Assembly: GCA_031002005.1 (NCBI GenBank)
Contig: CM061919.1
Coordinates: forward strand, 227,600,739 to 227,664,738
Length of the DNA: 64,000 bases
Source: Vandiemenella viatica
Lineage: Eukaryota > Arthropoda > Insecta > Orthoptera > Morabidae
Direction: 5' to 3'
Under the pieces are notes generated by a model that was not told where the DNA came from, did not search any database, and saw nothing but the letters and a program-made list of their open reading frames with translations. Positions 1-11,336 of the stretch are shown piece by piece. The position numbers and the translations under genes were made by a program. Position 1 is the first letter of the stretch. Every line of letters starts with the position of its first letter.

Positions 1-629
1 ATTATGACCGAGCCATCTGATTGTGCATTCTGTGAAACTGAACCCTTAAGCGGCTTTGAGAGGATAGATCCATGTTCTAACTTTGTAGCAGAAAATCCCT
101 GAGCTAGCGGTTATAATTTGCCAGAATTTTTTTCTCGAATAACATAATTGTTCATTCGTGGCGCCCTTGCATATTACTTCTGAGATGGATTTAAAAGTAA
201 ATTACAATTTTTTGCTTGCTCATGATGGCTAATTGTACCTCTGAGCGTTGCTTTTGTGACTTTGCCTTCTTGTGTTAATATCAACGGTAAATTCGCTCAG
301 ACTTGTAAAAGCCAATGATACTAAATAAATGTCATATTGTGACAGTTTTCCTGTATTCCAAATAACATCGAGATTCTTGCAAAATCAATATTTACGTTCC
401 TTCATAAAATCAAAATTAAAATCCCCTTTATTAATCATAAATGTATAAATGATAACCAAACTTATCTCACACACAAGGAACCCCTATTAGAAAATGTCAC
501 CCAACTCTGGGGACAGATAAGACACTTACTACAAAGGGAAGAGTGTATCTCTCTGTTATTTTATAGAGGAAACTAGTACAGCGAAAGACTTGTGTTCAAT
601 CACCAGAATGAGGAACTTCCTTGGATAAA
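1..629. other. Unassigned intergenic DNA
   Basis: AT-rich sequence with no reading frame, tRNA-like box or terminal repeat that I can recognise. Confidence 0.5.
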
Positions 630-845
630 CCGAGTCTGATGGAAGATCAGTAACACTCTGGCCTGACATTCAAGAGGACGTGTGTTCGTATCCCCGCCCG
701 GCAACCCAGATTTCGGTTTTCACGGTTTCGCGAAATCACTCCAGGGAAAAGCCTTCAAAACGGCATGGCCGAAATCCTTCCCATTCTATGTTGCCTCCCC
801 CATCTCCACTGCTCTAATGATCTCAACGTTGACGAGGTGTACAAT
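630..845 (+). repeat. tRNA-derived SINE, degraded copy
   Basis: This is a member of the window's main SINE family. It has the family's box B region (degenerate, TGTTCGTATCC), followed by the conserved body (ATTTCGGTTTTCACGG, then TCACTCCAGG, ATGGCCGAAATCC, and a TGATCTCAACGTTGACGAGG tail). The tRNA-like head (box A) is poorly preserved. A 61-residue ORF here is only a translation of the SINE. Confidence 0.75.
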
Positions 846-2070
846 TTTGAACTTGCGTGGAGAATAAAGTGGTCTATTCACAGTCCAAGTTACAGGACAT
901 CCGTGTAGAGCTACCACAGGATGCGCTCACCCATTCACGCTAGTAAAAGGAGTCCAACAAAGTGTTCCAAGCAATCCTTACCACTCGTACTTTCTCGCGG
1001 CACACCACGTGTCCTTATCTCACACTCGTAGGATGTTTCCTCCAGTCAAGATCCAATGCCATAGCTTGTTGGACAGCAAGGACCCGTGTTGGTGATTTGA
1101 GAGTCCAACAACATCCCACACGTCCTGCCTGTAGTCCTCTAACCCCTTTCACGGCTCATCAAGAGTTCTTTATCGAAAATCGGATGAACGTAGGTCCTAC
1201 AAGTTCTACTCACTACTGTGAATGGGCCGCTAGAGCGGTGGAAAGGCCAGTTGCGGGCACGGAGATGTGCAGTGGCGTGGCCTTGTGCTTGACGCTTCAC
1301 TTAGTCGAGCCGCGAACTCCGACAAGACGTATGCGTAGTTATATAAATAATTTAATTCACTTGTGAAATCATTCCACGTTTTTTGTTACTGAAAGATGAG
1401 GCAAAAAATGAATCATATGGCAGTATTATATGGAAATGGACGTTAGTTGTGAAAAAATGTAGAATATGGCATGAAAATATATTTATTTTGATGTTACGTT
1501 TATTTTTGATAAAACATTAAAATTAAATAATTATAAATTTAATTTTCCACTTCTGCAAAACATACGCATCCGCGGATGTCAATTATAGAACACCCGCATC
1601 CGCAAAGATTACTACCGTTACAAAACTAGTTCTAATCCAGGTAACGTAATCTCTACTGTGAACCAACATTTTGTCTTTGTGATTCTCCGCAATAACTTTC
1701 GATGTATTGGCGCAACTACCTGCTACGCAGTTCCGGTATGTGTTGTCGGCAGAAGGAGCCTCAGCAAGAACAGTTCAGTGAAAGTAGATTTGACTCTGCT
1801 CAAGTGACTGTGTTTACTTCACTGCTTTACCAATCACCACAGATCACTCGAGTTAAGTAGTTCATTTGTCTTCAGGTCCGAGAACTTGGAAAGGGAGATT
1901 TCTATTTTCATACAAGCAGGACACAATCGTTTTGCGAAAAAACAGGCCCTGGACCCATATACAAAAAAGGAAATCAAAAAACAGAAAAACAAAACAAATA
2001 ATTGGACTTTATCACACCAGAAATGCTTGAAAACTCATGTGAAAGATGTTATGAATTACTCGCAATGATA
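846..2070. other. Unassigned intergenic DNA with an unrecognised 134-residue ORF
   Basis: An open frame spans 962-1366 (+), but it has no recognisable domain and no support from its surroundings, so I treat it as chance. A short repeated motif (CATCCGC) occurs at 1566-1600. Nothing else is identifiable. Confidence 0.4.
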
Positions 2071-2430
2071 CAGGGTGTTTTAAAAATGACTGGTATATTT
2101 GAAAAATCGATAAAAACGAAACGGGCAGCGATAGAAATATACCGTTTGTTGCAATATGCTTGGGACAAACTTGCAATCTATGAAAAGCACACGCTTACAG
2201 CAGAAAGACGACTTACAGAATGGCGAACTCACAGACTGCGTATACTTCTATATCTTTCAAATTGCCTGCAGCGCCATCTGTTGTTGAAAATTGTAACTAA
2301 TTTCTAAAGTTTGTATGCCTGAAAATTTACTGTTGTCCCAAGCATATTGCAACAAACGGTGTATTTCTATCGCTTCCCGTTTAGTTTTTATTGATTTTTC
2401 AAATATACTGGTCATTTTTGAAACACCCGG
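2071..2430. mobile_element. Tc1/mariner-type MITE with ~98-bp terminal inverted repeats
   Basis: The left arm (2071-2168) and right arm (2333-2430) are inverted copies of each other and both begin with a CAGGGTGTTT-like or CCGGGTGTTT-like end. The element is flanked by TA at 2069-2070 and 2431-2432, the target duplication of Tc1/mariner elements. The centre (2169-2332) is unique and has no transposase. The overlapping ORFs are readings of the arms. The superfamily rests on the TA duplication and terminus alone. Confidence 0.75.
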
Positions 2431-2693
2431 TACGTAGCGCAGCTATATACCGCCTGAAACGCGTCGTATTGGGTAGCTGGATTCAGCTACCAACGTTCGC
2501 CAGTTCGTCAGCATGGGTGGTTTTAATTGAATCTGGTTGTGAGATATTTGAATTCAACAGAAAACATAGTGCGTTGAAATACGTCAGAAACTGCATCTGT
2601 TTCTGCGGACAAACAGGACCACAAAAAGTGATCTTTTGTTGACGATTCTGATTGATTCAAAATATGAAAACACTGTTTGTGTATTAATTATTA

Positions 2694-3532
2694 CAGGGCG
2701 TTCGCCGGGAAACGCTACCCACTGTTAGCGCTACAAGGAAGAAACTGCTCCCGGCGAGCGAGCGGTCAGCTTCCGGCATTGTTCGACCATCGGCCGCGGA
2801 CTATTTCATAATAATTACGCTTCATAAACTTGTATGTGCTAAGCATTTAAATGTGACGTCAGTTGCGGATCAACAGTGCCATCGTGGACACCCTGCAGGT
2901 ACCAGTTGCAATATCTAATCCTAGGCCTCTGGTCTATTTCTGTAATTTTATGCACCACAATTGTTTTGTACGGCTTTAAGTGAACAAGCTTTGTTACTTT
3001 CCAAGCTGACGTCTTATATACGCCTGCCTGCTGCCCTAACTGACTTAATGATTTTTTGGGTGACTGTTCTAGTCGAAAAGCGATATCGTCAGTTTTCTCC
3101 TCTGTGAGAATACGGTTGACCGACAGTCTCTTTTTGTTAAAAAATGAACCCGTTTCTCTAAATTTTTTAACCAGACGCAGAATTGTTGGTTTAGCTGGCA
3201 GTAAAGCGCCAGGATATTCGCGACGAAATTTACTACGACACTTTCTATCACATATGTATCGTAGAGAAATATTCTTTGTCGCAAACTGTAACGTACCATA
3301 ATTTTACTCACACTCAAACACGGTACAGATTAGTAAGAGTATGAAGCCCCAAACCAGCCAAACCGCAAAGAAACGTTTATTCACAACACTGATTAATAAG
3401 AGACTGAAGTCACAAACTAGCTACAGTGCGGTGATTCACGGCGCCGTGTGGCGGAAGTTGCTGGCTCCACTGTCCCAGCAAGTTGCCGACGGCAACAGAC
3501 TGGGAGGGTAGCGTTTCCCGGCGAACGCCCTG
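2694..3532 (-). mobile_element. Internally deleted Tc1/mariner-type transposon
   Basis: Inverted ends of about 28 bp (CAGGGCGTTCGCCGGGAAAC and on) lie at 2694-2721 and 3505-3532. TA dinucleotides flank them at 2692-2693 and 3533-3534. The minus strand carries the N-terminal part of a transposase (separate entry) and the catalytic part is missing. At about 840 bp it is shorter than a full mariner-like element, so it should be non-autonomous. Confidence 0.8.
2860..3317 (-). pseudogene. Mariner-like transposase, N-terminal helix-turn-helix part, broken
   Basis: Reading down the minus strand from 3317, the first 82 codons (3069-3317) resemble the N-terminal HTH of insect mariner-like transposases of the DUF4817 type (start MVRYSLRQRIFLYDTYV). 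After a stop and frame change, similarity resumes around 3050-2880 with a second HTH-like stretch (QQAGVYKTSAWKVTKL, then LKPYKTIVV) and a VHDGTVDPQLT motif. The sequence ends before the first catalytic aspartate. It lies inside the 2694-3532 element. Family assignment is from recall of the motif pattern, not a search. Confidence 0.65.
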
Positions 3533-3928
3533 TACTTTCCTGTATGCCAACACAATACAGGGAAAGTACTGTCGAGTTCAAATGTTCGATAGCAGGATAT
3601 TTCTAACGCTTTGGCCATTATTTAAGACTGAAGGATCGTCTTCTTTTTGTGACAGTTATTATGAAAGGTTAATACCGATTCGACAAAGCAGTCACCTTAA
3701 ACGGAAAATAATCAACATAAATTATACTGACTTCTGATTGTTTCAAGGAATGTAGAGAAAAACAAGACAACTCTGAGAACATACGGTGACAACAGGTCAT
3801 AACCTCCAATGAATACGATCTTCAGCAAATAAAAATGTAAATCATACTTCATGTATGAACCAGCAACGTAAGCGACGACCTAATTATTAATACGTTTGTG
3901 GTGGGTGAGCTGAACTTTTTTTTTAAAC
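3533..3928. other. Unassigned intergenic DNA
   Basis: This lies between the mariner-type element and the SINE cluster. No feature was recognised. Confidence 0.4.
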
Positions 3929-4162
3929 TGCTTAACGTCTCTTAACAGCGAGGTCTTTAGAGACGGGAAAGGATTGGGGGGGGGGGGCAAGGAATGGGAA
4001 GGAATTCGACCATGGCCTTTGAAGGAAGCATCCCGGCAATTGCCTGGAGTGATTTGGGGAAACCATGGAAAACCCAAATCTGGATGCCGGGAGGGGTATT
4101 CGAACCGCCGTCCTCCCGAATGCGAGGCCAGATCGCTAACCGTTACACCACTACGCTCGGTG
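3929..4162 (-). repeat. tRNA-derived SINE, near full length
   Basis: The minus strand reads ACCGAGCGTAGTGGTGTAAC (box A region), box B GGTTCGAATACC, and the conserved body with GGTTTTCCATGG and TCACTCCAGG. The tail contains a GACCTCGCTGTTAAGAGACG motif. That tail is shared with the copy at 41861 and differs from the GTCGACGAGGCG tail of most copies, so it marks a subfamily. A G-run interrupts the 3' part. Confidence 0.85.
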
Positions 4163-4170
4163 TGAGCTGT

Positions 4171-4300
4171 ACTATTCTGGCCTGGCATTAGGGAGGACGC
4201 GGATTCGAAACCCCGCTCGGCTATACAGATCTAGGTTTTTATGTTTACAGAAACCACTCCAGGCGAATGCCGGGATTGTTGCATCAAAATGCCGGTTGGC
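4171..4300 (+). repeat. tRNA-derived SINE, partial
   Basis: The head has CTGGCCTGGCATTAGGGAGG and box B-like GATTCGAAACC, followed by the body with CACTCCAGGCGAATGCCGGG. It stops near CCTCGTCAAC, where the next SINE, in the opposite orientation, begins. It lies almost head to head with the 3929-4162 copy. Confidence 0.75.
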
Positions 4301-4497
4301 TTTACACCTCGTCAACATCTAGATCATTAGGGGCGGGAAGGACTTATTGCAAGGAACGGAGATAGTAATACCTCGACTTTTTGAAGGAACTATCCAGGCA
4401 TTCGCATGTAATGATTTCGGTAAATCGTGGAAAACCGATATCATGATGGTCGGTCAAGGATTTGAATACCAGGCTCGAGCATTATCACTCACATAGT
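4301..4497 (-). repeat. tRNA-derived SINE, diverged copy
   Basis: A minus-strand copy: tail CCTCGTCAACATCTAGATCA, body GCATTCGCATGTAATGATTTC, and box B as GGATTTGAATACC. It joins the preceding plus-strand copy tail to tail, so three SINEs alternate in orientation over 570 bp. Confidence 0.7.
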
Positions 4498-5639
4498 AGG
4501 CTCGCTGGTAGCACGTAAAGCTGAAAGTCGACACCTTCAAAGTCTTTGTATCATATGAACAATGACAAAAAGTCTCCACCTTCTTCCGCAGGAAGATTGT
4601 CGCAGGGTTAGATTTGTCCATAAGGGAAAAAGTCTCTACTTTTAAAATACTTTTTTCAGGTCTCAACATTTTCACATATGGAACTATGCATGCTACATAT
4701 ACCCTTTATTTGATGATGGTTTTTGGCGAACTGTGTTAAAAGTTCAAAGGTAACAGTTTAATGACAGTCCGGCAACTATTTTACCCGTGATGCAGGTTAA
4801 TGGCCTCTGCCGGCAAGCGGAAAAGAAATAAACAGGATAGTTGTAATTTACATCATGCATCACGTAAGTATCAATCATTACATCCGTATAGTTGAGTGTA
4901 TTTATGCTGACAGGCAAGGTTTATTACGATTCCCTCGTAAATCTAAGACTTTGAAGCTTTAATCTCGGATGTAAAAGTTTGATTGGCTGACAGAAATAGA
5001 TAGTTCATTAACGGTAGTAACTAGTTCTAGAGATGTTTAATCGCAGATAAATGATGAGGTAACGTACCTTCAGTGATTGTGTAAAGAAGCCAAACGGAAA
5101 CTGTAGGAGCAGTCTATTCTGAAACAAAACAAATTAAAAACGAATTAGTTTATGCTTCAAAACTACTTAAGAATACATTAGCACTGGTAAAAAAATATGA
5201 AACAAAATTGAATTTAGCTCATGTGAGGAATACATACACTAAAAAATTTAGTCTTTATTACAAGGAACCGTTCGTTGACAAGCAATTGTAAAATAACGTA
5301 ATAGAAATCTTTTTTTTTTTTAATTCCTCACATTGTCATGTTAATTTAAATTGGTTAGTAGCAGTACATATCAAAATGTAATTCTTAGGGTTTGTTGATT
5401 CATTAAAAAACACCGATGTAAAGTTATTTTTTCCTTTCAGTTTTTATCTTGTCACTAGAAAAATAATATAATGAAAATTGTACGTGATACATTGTAAATG
5501 TTTCTGTTTGCTATCGTGATTTATTTGGTACAGCTGGACTCATCGCCCGATTATATTTGTCTCTCTCTCAGAGCCACTGCTACCTGCCTTCCCTGTGGTT
5601 CTGTCAGTTGATAATCCAAACAATATTATTTTCTCAGAT
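4498..5639. other. Unassigned AT-rich intergenic DNA
   Basis: No coding or repeat structure is recognised. The AT-rich stretch just before 5655 may belong to the Helitron, but I could not find its 5' terminus. Confidence 0.4.
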
Positions 5640-5654
5640 TCTGCTTTAGCAGTT

Positions 5655-5961
5655 TTAAACCCGAACCTTATACTACTACACAAAAGGATCGCCGGAAATG
5701 TTCTTGAAGCAACTATTTTGACTGGAAAGTTTAAAGAGAAATCGTCCTGTTGCCACGTATTCCAATGATACCGAGGCTTCAATTTCCGATTCATTTGGCT
5801 TTCGCTATGACCATAAATAAGTCTCAAGGCCAAACAATGTCCGTTTGCGGCCTAGACTTGGAAATTACGTGTTTCTTCCATGGGCAGCTATGCCTGCTCA
5901 CGTGTGGGGAAACCATCAGATCTATTTGTATTAGCAAAAGACAGGCACCAATTAGTGCTTA
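5655..5961 (+). pseudogene. Helitron Pif1-like helicase, C-terminal relic
   Basis: In full-length Helitrons this domain belongs to the Rep-helicase protein of rolling-circle transposons. Here two overlapping frames carry its end. One has NVLEATILTGKFKEK, the segment before the last helicase motifs. The other (from about 5746) has LLPRIPMIPRLQFPIHLAF and AMTINKSQGQTMSVCGLDLE, the characteristic final motif of Pif1/Helitron helicases. A one-frame shift separates them, and the last part has also changed frame. No Rep or upstream helicase motifs remain. Confidence 0.8.
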
Positions 5962-6350
5962 GCTAAATTAAAATTATAAATTGTAATAATTTAAAATAAT
6001 GAAAATAATTGTTAAAAATGTTTAAAAATCAACTTCATATACCTCATTCATAAAACTGTAATTACAATCAATAAATAAATAATTTATTTTTATGAATATC
6101 AATTTTTATATATTTTCAATTAAGTAATTTGTAATAAAAATATAAATTAAACATTTTTATGTTCGTTTGTCCTTAATTACAACTCTCCGAAACTCTTTAC
6201 CGATTACTTTTGAATTTTAAAATCGACTAAAACGTTTTTGTCTTTATTAGTGAATATTAATTTGACTACATTAGGAAGTTTAGAATAACATTGATCCAAC
6301 GTAGGCACTATAACTACTGAGTCACAGGAACGCGTGACCGCGTCAGCTAG
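5655..6350 (+). mobile_element. Helitron, 3' part with terminus
   Basis: The helicase relic is followed by AT-rich DNA and then a typical Helitron 3' end. A hairpin (ACGCG-TGAC-CGCGT, 6330-6343) lies just before CTAG at 6347-6350, which is followed by T, as expected for insertion between A and T. The 5' TC terminus was not located. The CAGCTAGT ending is shared with the elements at 48985-50370 and 56042-56802. Confidence 0.7.
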
Positions 6351-6376
6351 TATTAAATAAAAATATAAACATCACG

Positions 6377-6885
6377 GAAGCGGAAAAAGCTGAGCGCAAA
6401 AATAGAAACTTTTTTGAGCAATATATAAAGAAGGCATCAGGCTGAATAGACCAACGAAAGAACTTTACGAACATACAGATAGATTGACATACATGATCAG
6501 ACTACGTAGATTAAAGTTCTATGGACATTTACAGCGAATGAACAGCACTAGAATCACAAAGAGGATCTTTAATGTGGTAAATGGTTAGCTCAGGAAAACC
6601 AATTGGTTCCAGGAAATAGAAGAGGACTTGAATCATGCAGGGATCAGCAAGGAAATGACACGGACAGGGGCAATTCAGGAACAAAATTAACACAAAATTT
6701 AAAATACAGAAGAAAACAGGAATAAAATGGACTGAACAAAGGAAACAGGAACACAGTGAGCGTATGAAGAGGTTTTGGGAAGAGGAAGAAGACAAATATA
6801 AACAAAAACTGAATAATCAAGAATAATTTGAGTTTAAACACTCTCCTCAAGGGCAATAATGATTTAATAATAATAAATATAAGCA
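6377..6885 (+). pseudogene. LINE 3' end (C-terminal ORF2 relic), family L
   Basis: Broken frames preserve a run resembling the C-terminus of insect non-LTR ORF2 proteins: LRRLKFYGHLQRMNSTRITK, then WFQEIEEDLNHAGI, and near the end KWTEQRKQEHSERMKRFWEE. The last block recurs in the tails at 27860-28370 and 29560-29885, which identifies one LINE family. An AAT-rich tail (about 6860-6885) probably marks the 3' end. The 5' part is missing. Confidence 0.6.
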
Positions 6886-7414
6886 AGTGCGGTTTGGTGT
6901 CAAAATGCTCGGACTAAACGCAGTGAACAGGTTGCTGCACACATTAGAAAACAGAAGGTGACAGTTAGGAAAGGTCCGCACGATGAAAAGAGCGAACGCG
7001 CGAGGTTACAAAGCGACTGAACACTGTGATTGTGGCGTCGGATGTCACGGCTCAACTTTCATAGAGGCAGTCAACAACACAGGCAGACGAGACCACCGCA
7101 CACTGCAAAATAACTCAGCATAAATCCAAACCAGCCTCAAATGTCCTGTAATCATGGAATAACAACAGGCTTAAAATAACGAAAAATGTATAAAACGTTC
7201 CTGTTATTTTCTCACTTTTCAACGTAACAAAATATGTACATTTTTTATTTTTCAGGAATCGAATTTATATTTTAAGAAAATCAAAATAAACTAATCTCTA
7301 TTTTTAAGCAAAATAACAATATGACGATAATACAGGTGATTGTACGTTCGTTTGGGCTAACTAGGACCTCGTAAAACCCTCGTTTGCCTTGAATTTTCTG
7401 TGGATGGGTACACA
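6886..7414. other. Unassigned intergenic DNA before the gap
   Basis: No feature recognised; it ends at an assembly gap. Confidence 0.4.
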
Positions 7415-8414
7415 NNNNNNNNNNNNNNNNNNNNNNNNNNNNNNNNNNNNNNNNNNNNNNNNNNNNNNNNNNNNNNNNNNNNNNNNNNNNNNNNNNNNNN
7501 NNNNNNNNNNNNNNNNNNNNNNNNNNNNNNNNNNNNNNNNNNNNNNNNNNNNNNNNNNNNNNNNNNNNNNNNNNNNNNNNNNNNNNNNNNNNNNNNNNNN
7601 NNNNNNNNNNNNNNNNNNNNNNNNNNNNNNNNNNNNNNNNNNNNNNNNNNNNNNNNNNNNNNNNNNNNNNNNNNNNNNNNNNNNNNNNNNNNNNNNNNNN
7701 NNNNNNNNNNNNNNNNNNNNNNNNNNNNNNNNNNNNNNNNNNNNNNNNNNNNNNNNNNNNNNNNNNNNNNNNNNNNNNNNNNNNNNNNNNNNNNNNNNNN
7801 NNNNNNNNNNNNNNNNNNNNNNNNNNNNNNNNNNNNNNNNNNNNNNNNNNNNNNNNNNNNNNNNNNNNNNNNNNNNNNNNNNNNNNNNNNNNNNNNNNNN
7901 NNNNNNNNNNNNNNNNNNNNNNNNNNNNNNNNNNNNNNNNNNNNNNNNNNNNNNNNNNNNNNNNNNNNNNNNNNNNNNNNNNNNNNNNNNNNNNNNNNNN
8001 NNNNNNNNNNNNNNNNNNNNNNNNNNNNNNNNNNNNNNNNNNNNNNNNNNNNNNNNNNNNNNNNNNNNNNNNNNNNNNNNNNNNNNNNNNNNNNNNNNNN
8101 NNNNNNNNNNNNNNNNNNNNNNNNNNNNNNNNNNNNNNNNNNNNNNNNNNNNNNNNNNNNNNNNNNNNNNNNNNNNNNNNNNNNNNNNNNNNNNNNNNNN
8201 NNNNNNNNNNNNNNNNNNNNNNNNNNNNNNNNNNNNNNNNNNNNNNNNNNNNNNNNNNNNNNNNNNNNNNNNNNNNNNNNNNNNNNNNNNNNNNNNNNNN
8301 NNNNNNNNNNNNNNNNNNNNNNNNNNNNNNNNNNNNNNNNNNNNNNNNNNNNNNNNNNNNNNNNNNNNNNNNNNNNNNNNNNNNNNNNNNNNNNNNNNNN
8401 NNNNNNNNNNNNNN
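7415..8414. other. Assembly gap of exactly 1,000 N
   Basis: The gap is exactly 1,000 N, a round number typical of a scaffolding gap of unknown true size. Open frames spanning it are artefacts. Distances across it should not be trusted. Confidence 0.98.
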
Positions 8415-8529
8415 GCTACCTACTATCAAATTAATGATCAAGCAAAAAAAGGAGAAAAGGGCGGATTGTATACAGATTCAGTAAGGCTCAAAAGAGTTTT
8501 TAGAACCGACCTGAGGAATAATTACTATA

Positions 8530-8830
8530 ATTTAAAGTCAACAAAGAACCCGTTGAAGAGATGTGGCATCGATTTATACGTATAGTCAAGGAAGTATGGA
8601 AATACATATACCGAAGCGGACAATACAGGATGATAAAGGGAGATACACGCACGCTCAAGAAGAAAGGGGTGTCGCAGCGATTTAGAAACCTTAGCTGAGT
8701 TAAGAGGACGTATTAAGAATGTAATGCTCGAGTCCTTCAACGATTTTCATTCTAACCTCACTCCAAGAGTCTCACAGAAAAACCCAAAGAAATTTTGGTC
8801 GTATGTACGAAAAGTCAATTGTACTACCAT
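8530..8830 (+). pseudogene. LINE ORF2 fragment (linker before reverse transcriptase)
   Basis: Frame-shifted plus-strand sequence preserves ELRGRIKNVMLESFNDF and QKNPKKFWSYVRK. This is the conserved 'NPKKFWSYV' block between the endonuclease and RT domains of Jockey/CR1-type LINEs. Upstream, EEMWHRFIRIVKEVWKYIY fits the preceding segment. RT motifs do not follow, and the copy is interrupted on the left by divergence or the gap. Confidence 0.6.
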
Positions 8831-10068
8831 GCTCATATGTATCCGAACGATCTGAATCGCTCTCCGCTGAATTTTCTCCTGTAGCTTATTCAACCCATTA
8901 TACACAGCTACGAAGGTACTATATGCTTTAGGTGGTATAGTCGGGTGGACTATCCCAAATTGACACGATCCAACTCCAAAAATACTTACTTTTTTCAGGT
9001 GATTCGTTTTACAAACTAAAACGATGGTTATATTAAGGCACTAAAAAATGTTTCGTAGACATTGAATGCACGTCGTTTCACATTTCTAAAACATACGACG
9101 TCTCAATACACAGCAAAAAAGGGAATATACTTACACAAACAGTAATTTCGAACAGGAGCTAGGACAGAAAACATTTCAACTTGTTATATAAAATTCCACA
9201 GAATAGAATAACAATAAATACAAGAAAAAATCATTGTTTGCAGTGTATTACGGACTATTACAGTTTGCGAAAGTGATACCAGTTATCTAAATTAGTTGAT
9301 ATAACATTGCTGGTAAGACATTTTTAGCACCATTGACTTTTCAGACTGCTTGTTGTGAGGCGCGCTTCTTTTGGTTCGTCAACTAAATCTATTTGTGGGA
9401 ACTCATGGAAAAGACAAAATTGTTAAAAGCTGCTATCAGTAACTTAAGAAAGCAATCTGCGACGTCCAAAATATAGAAATAGAACTAAATTAAATTTAGC
9501 ATCACCAAACTTATTTGCACTCATCACTGATAAGATCACTGCTTGAAGTATGCGTAACATACTTGATCTTTATTTATTTTTATTTTTTAAAAAAAGAAGA
9601 AAGAAATAACATTGTGACGAGCTAAAAATCTCTCTGTACTGCTTCATACAGGGCAGTCTTTTGTGTGGTTTGAAAGAAGATTTAAAGGTACGCTATAATT
9701 TGTGCCCAGCTCATCTCAGGCAACACTACAGGTTAAGGGTTTGAGTCCTGTGCCAAAAATACAATATGTATTTATCATGAAAGTCATTTATTTTAAATGG
9801 GATCAAACGTTTCTAATTAGGTGTTGCGGAGTTACGGCGTTCAAGATTTGAATTAACAACTAAACAAAATCAATCAAAGCGCTTGCTGAACGAAATCGAC
9901 GTTGTTGATTCTTTTCGCAATGTGTGTTATATTCATGGCATGGAACATTTGTGGACCAACATCTTATTCTTTCTTACGAGGAGCTCTGCCATAAGAATTT
10001 CTCAAACGGTTCACTAAGTACTAGGCGACAAAATTCTTTTGTAGTCACATTCTAAACTGGAACAATAC

Positions 10069-10108
<40 letters not shown>

Positions 10109-11336
10109 ATACATAAATACCGGAATATGGATATTAAGCTAACAGTTTCTAACTATTATTTATACCCATTTTTTCCAGTACTGGGTACTGCAGTCTGTAA
10201 AAATTAAACTTCGAAACAATAAACAGGAAGTTTATGAATGAGGAAATCTAATGCTGTGGAGCCAAATGTTTGCTGTTAGCTGCCATCTTTGGCGGTTCTC
10301 ACGTGCTGGGGCGTTCAGAGGTCGCAGAGGCGCACCAGGAAGTAAAGTAGTTAGAGCCTAAATCTAGCGTTCCGAGGGTACACGGTTCGAGTCCGGCATT
10401 GGACACAAGTGATTTTGATGTAGTGATATTTTCTTCTTGGTATATATTGAAAAGACATGCATAACATTAGTTGACTAAGAAAGGAAAAGGAATTAGGCCA
10501 CAGTATTTATGAAGCAATCATTCCTCTATTCAATGAAGGGACACTTTTGCTTCTTTTTTTGATTGAAAACAAAATTCTCGATTGTTTGATCATGAAATTA
10601 AACTGGGTACCCTACCTAATCAAATTACCCAACGTTACCAGTCACTCGTTGATTTAAGTTCTTCATTAATTTTCGTGTTTGTTCTATGATGGAATACATA
10701 AAATTAATGATAACTGTACTTAATAGAAATTTCGAAATCGTTACTGAAATATAACTGCAGAATTGGAATGCTTTGATGAGAAAATAAGTTTCCAATGCAA
10801 TTTTTCAATTCAGAAACGCTATTTGATTATTTATTTTATTTTAGCAGCTCTCAAATCTAAATTCTGGTGCTATTGTTATACTGATCCTCTTATGTACTGA
10901 GGAAACTTTAACCAAAAATAAAAAGCAAATCTGCTGTTTCCTGGTCATCAAATGTGAAAATTTTCATCTTTTCGTAAAACTCAGTTAATTTAAATTTTTG
11001 ATATCAGTGATTTTAATAATCTCTAGAAGTCTTTTTTTTTCCAAGAAATTAAAGGAAGCACCTCTGAACGTGAACGCATATATTTCGCTCATGTTTGAAC
11101 AAGAGTCAAATCTTGAAAGACATATTAATCAAAAGATAAATTAGTCTTACGTCTTTTTCTACTTGAACAATGAGCTCAAATCAGCTGCTAAATTACCGTA
11201 GGTTGCTGTCTTCATAAAAGGCAGTAAAATAAGAAACTATGCTATAGGAAGGAACTAATTTTATATGATACGCCGAAATTTTATCAAGTATGCCTTTCAG
11301 TAAACATTAAGATGATTCAGGTTGAATTAAGGTATT
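8831..11336. other. Unassigned AT-rich intergenic DNA with a poly-A tract
   Basis: There is a poly-A run of about 35 at 10072-10106. A weak tRNA-like stretch lies around 10350-10410, with GGTTCGAGTCC as a box B-like core, but it cannot be folded into a tRNA by eye. Nothing else is recognised up to the gypsy 5' LTR. Confidence 0.4.

Noticed and set aside
962..1366. 134-residue ORF as a host gene
   Set aside because: No recognised domain, no intron or splice context that can be judged, and surrounding DNA is non-coding.
7281..8585. Three long open frames crossing the N block
   Set aside because: They consist almost wholly of unknown residues; the openness is an artefact of the gap.
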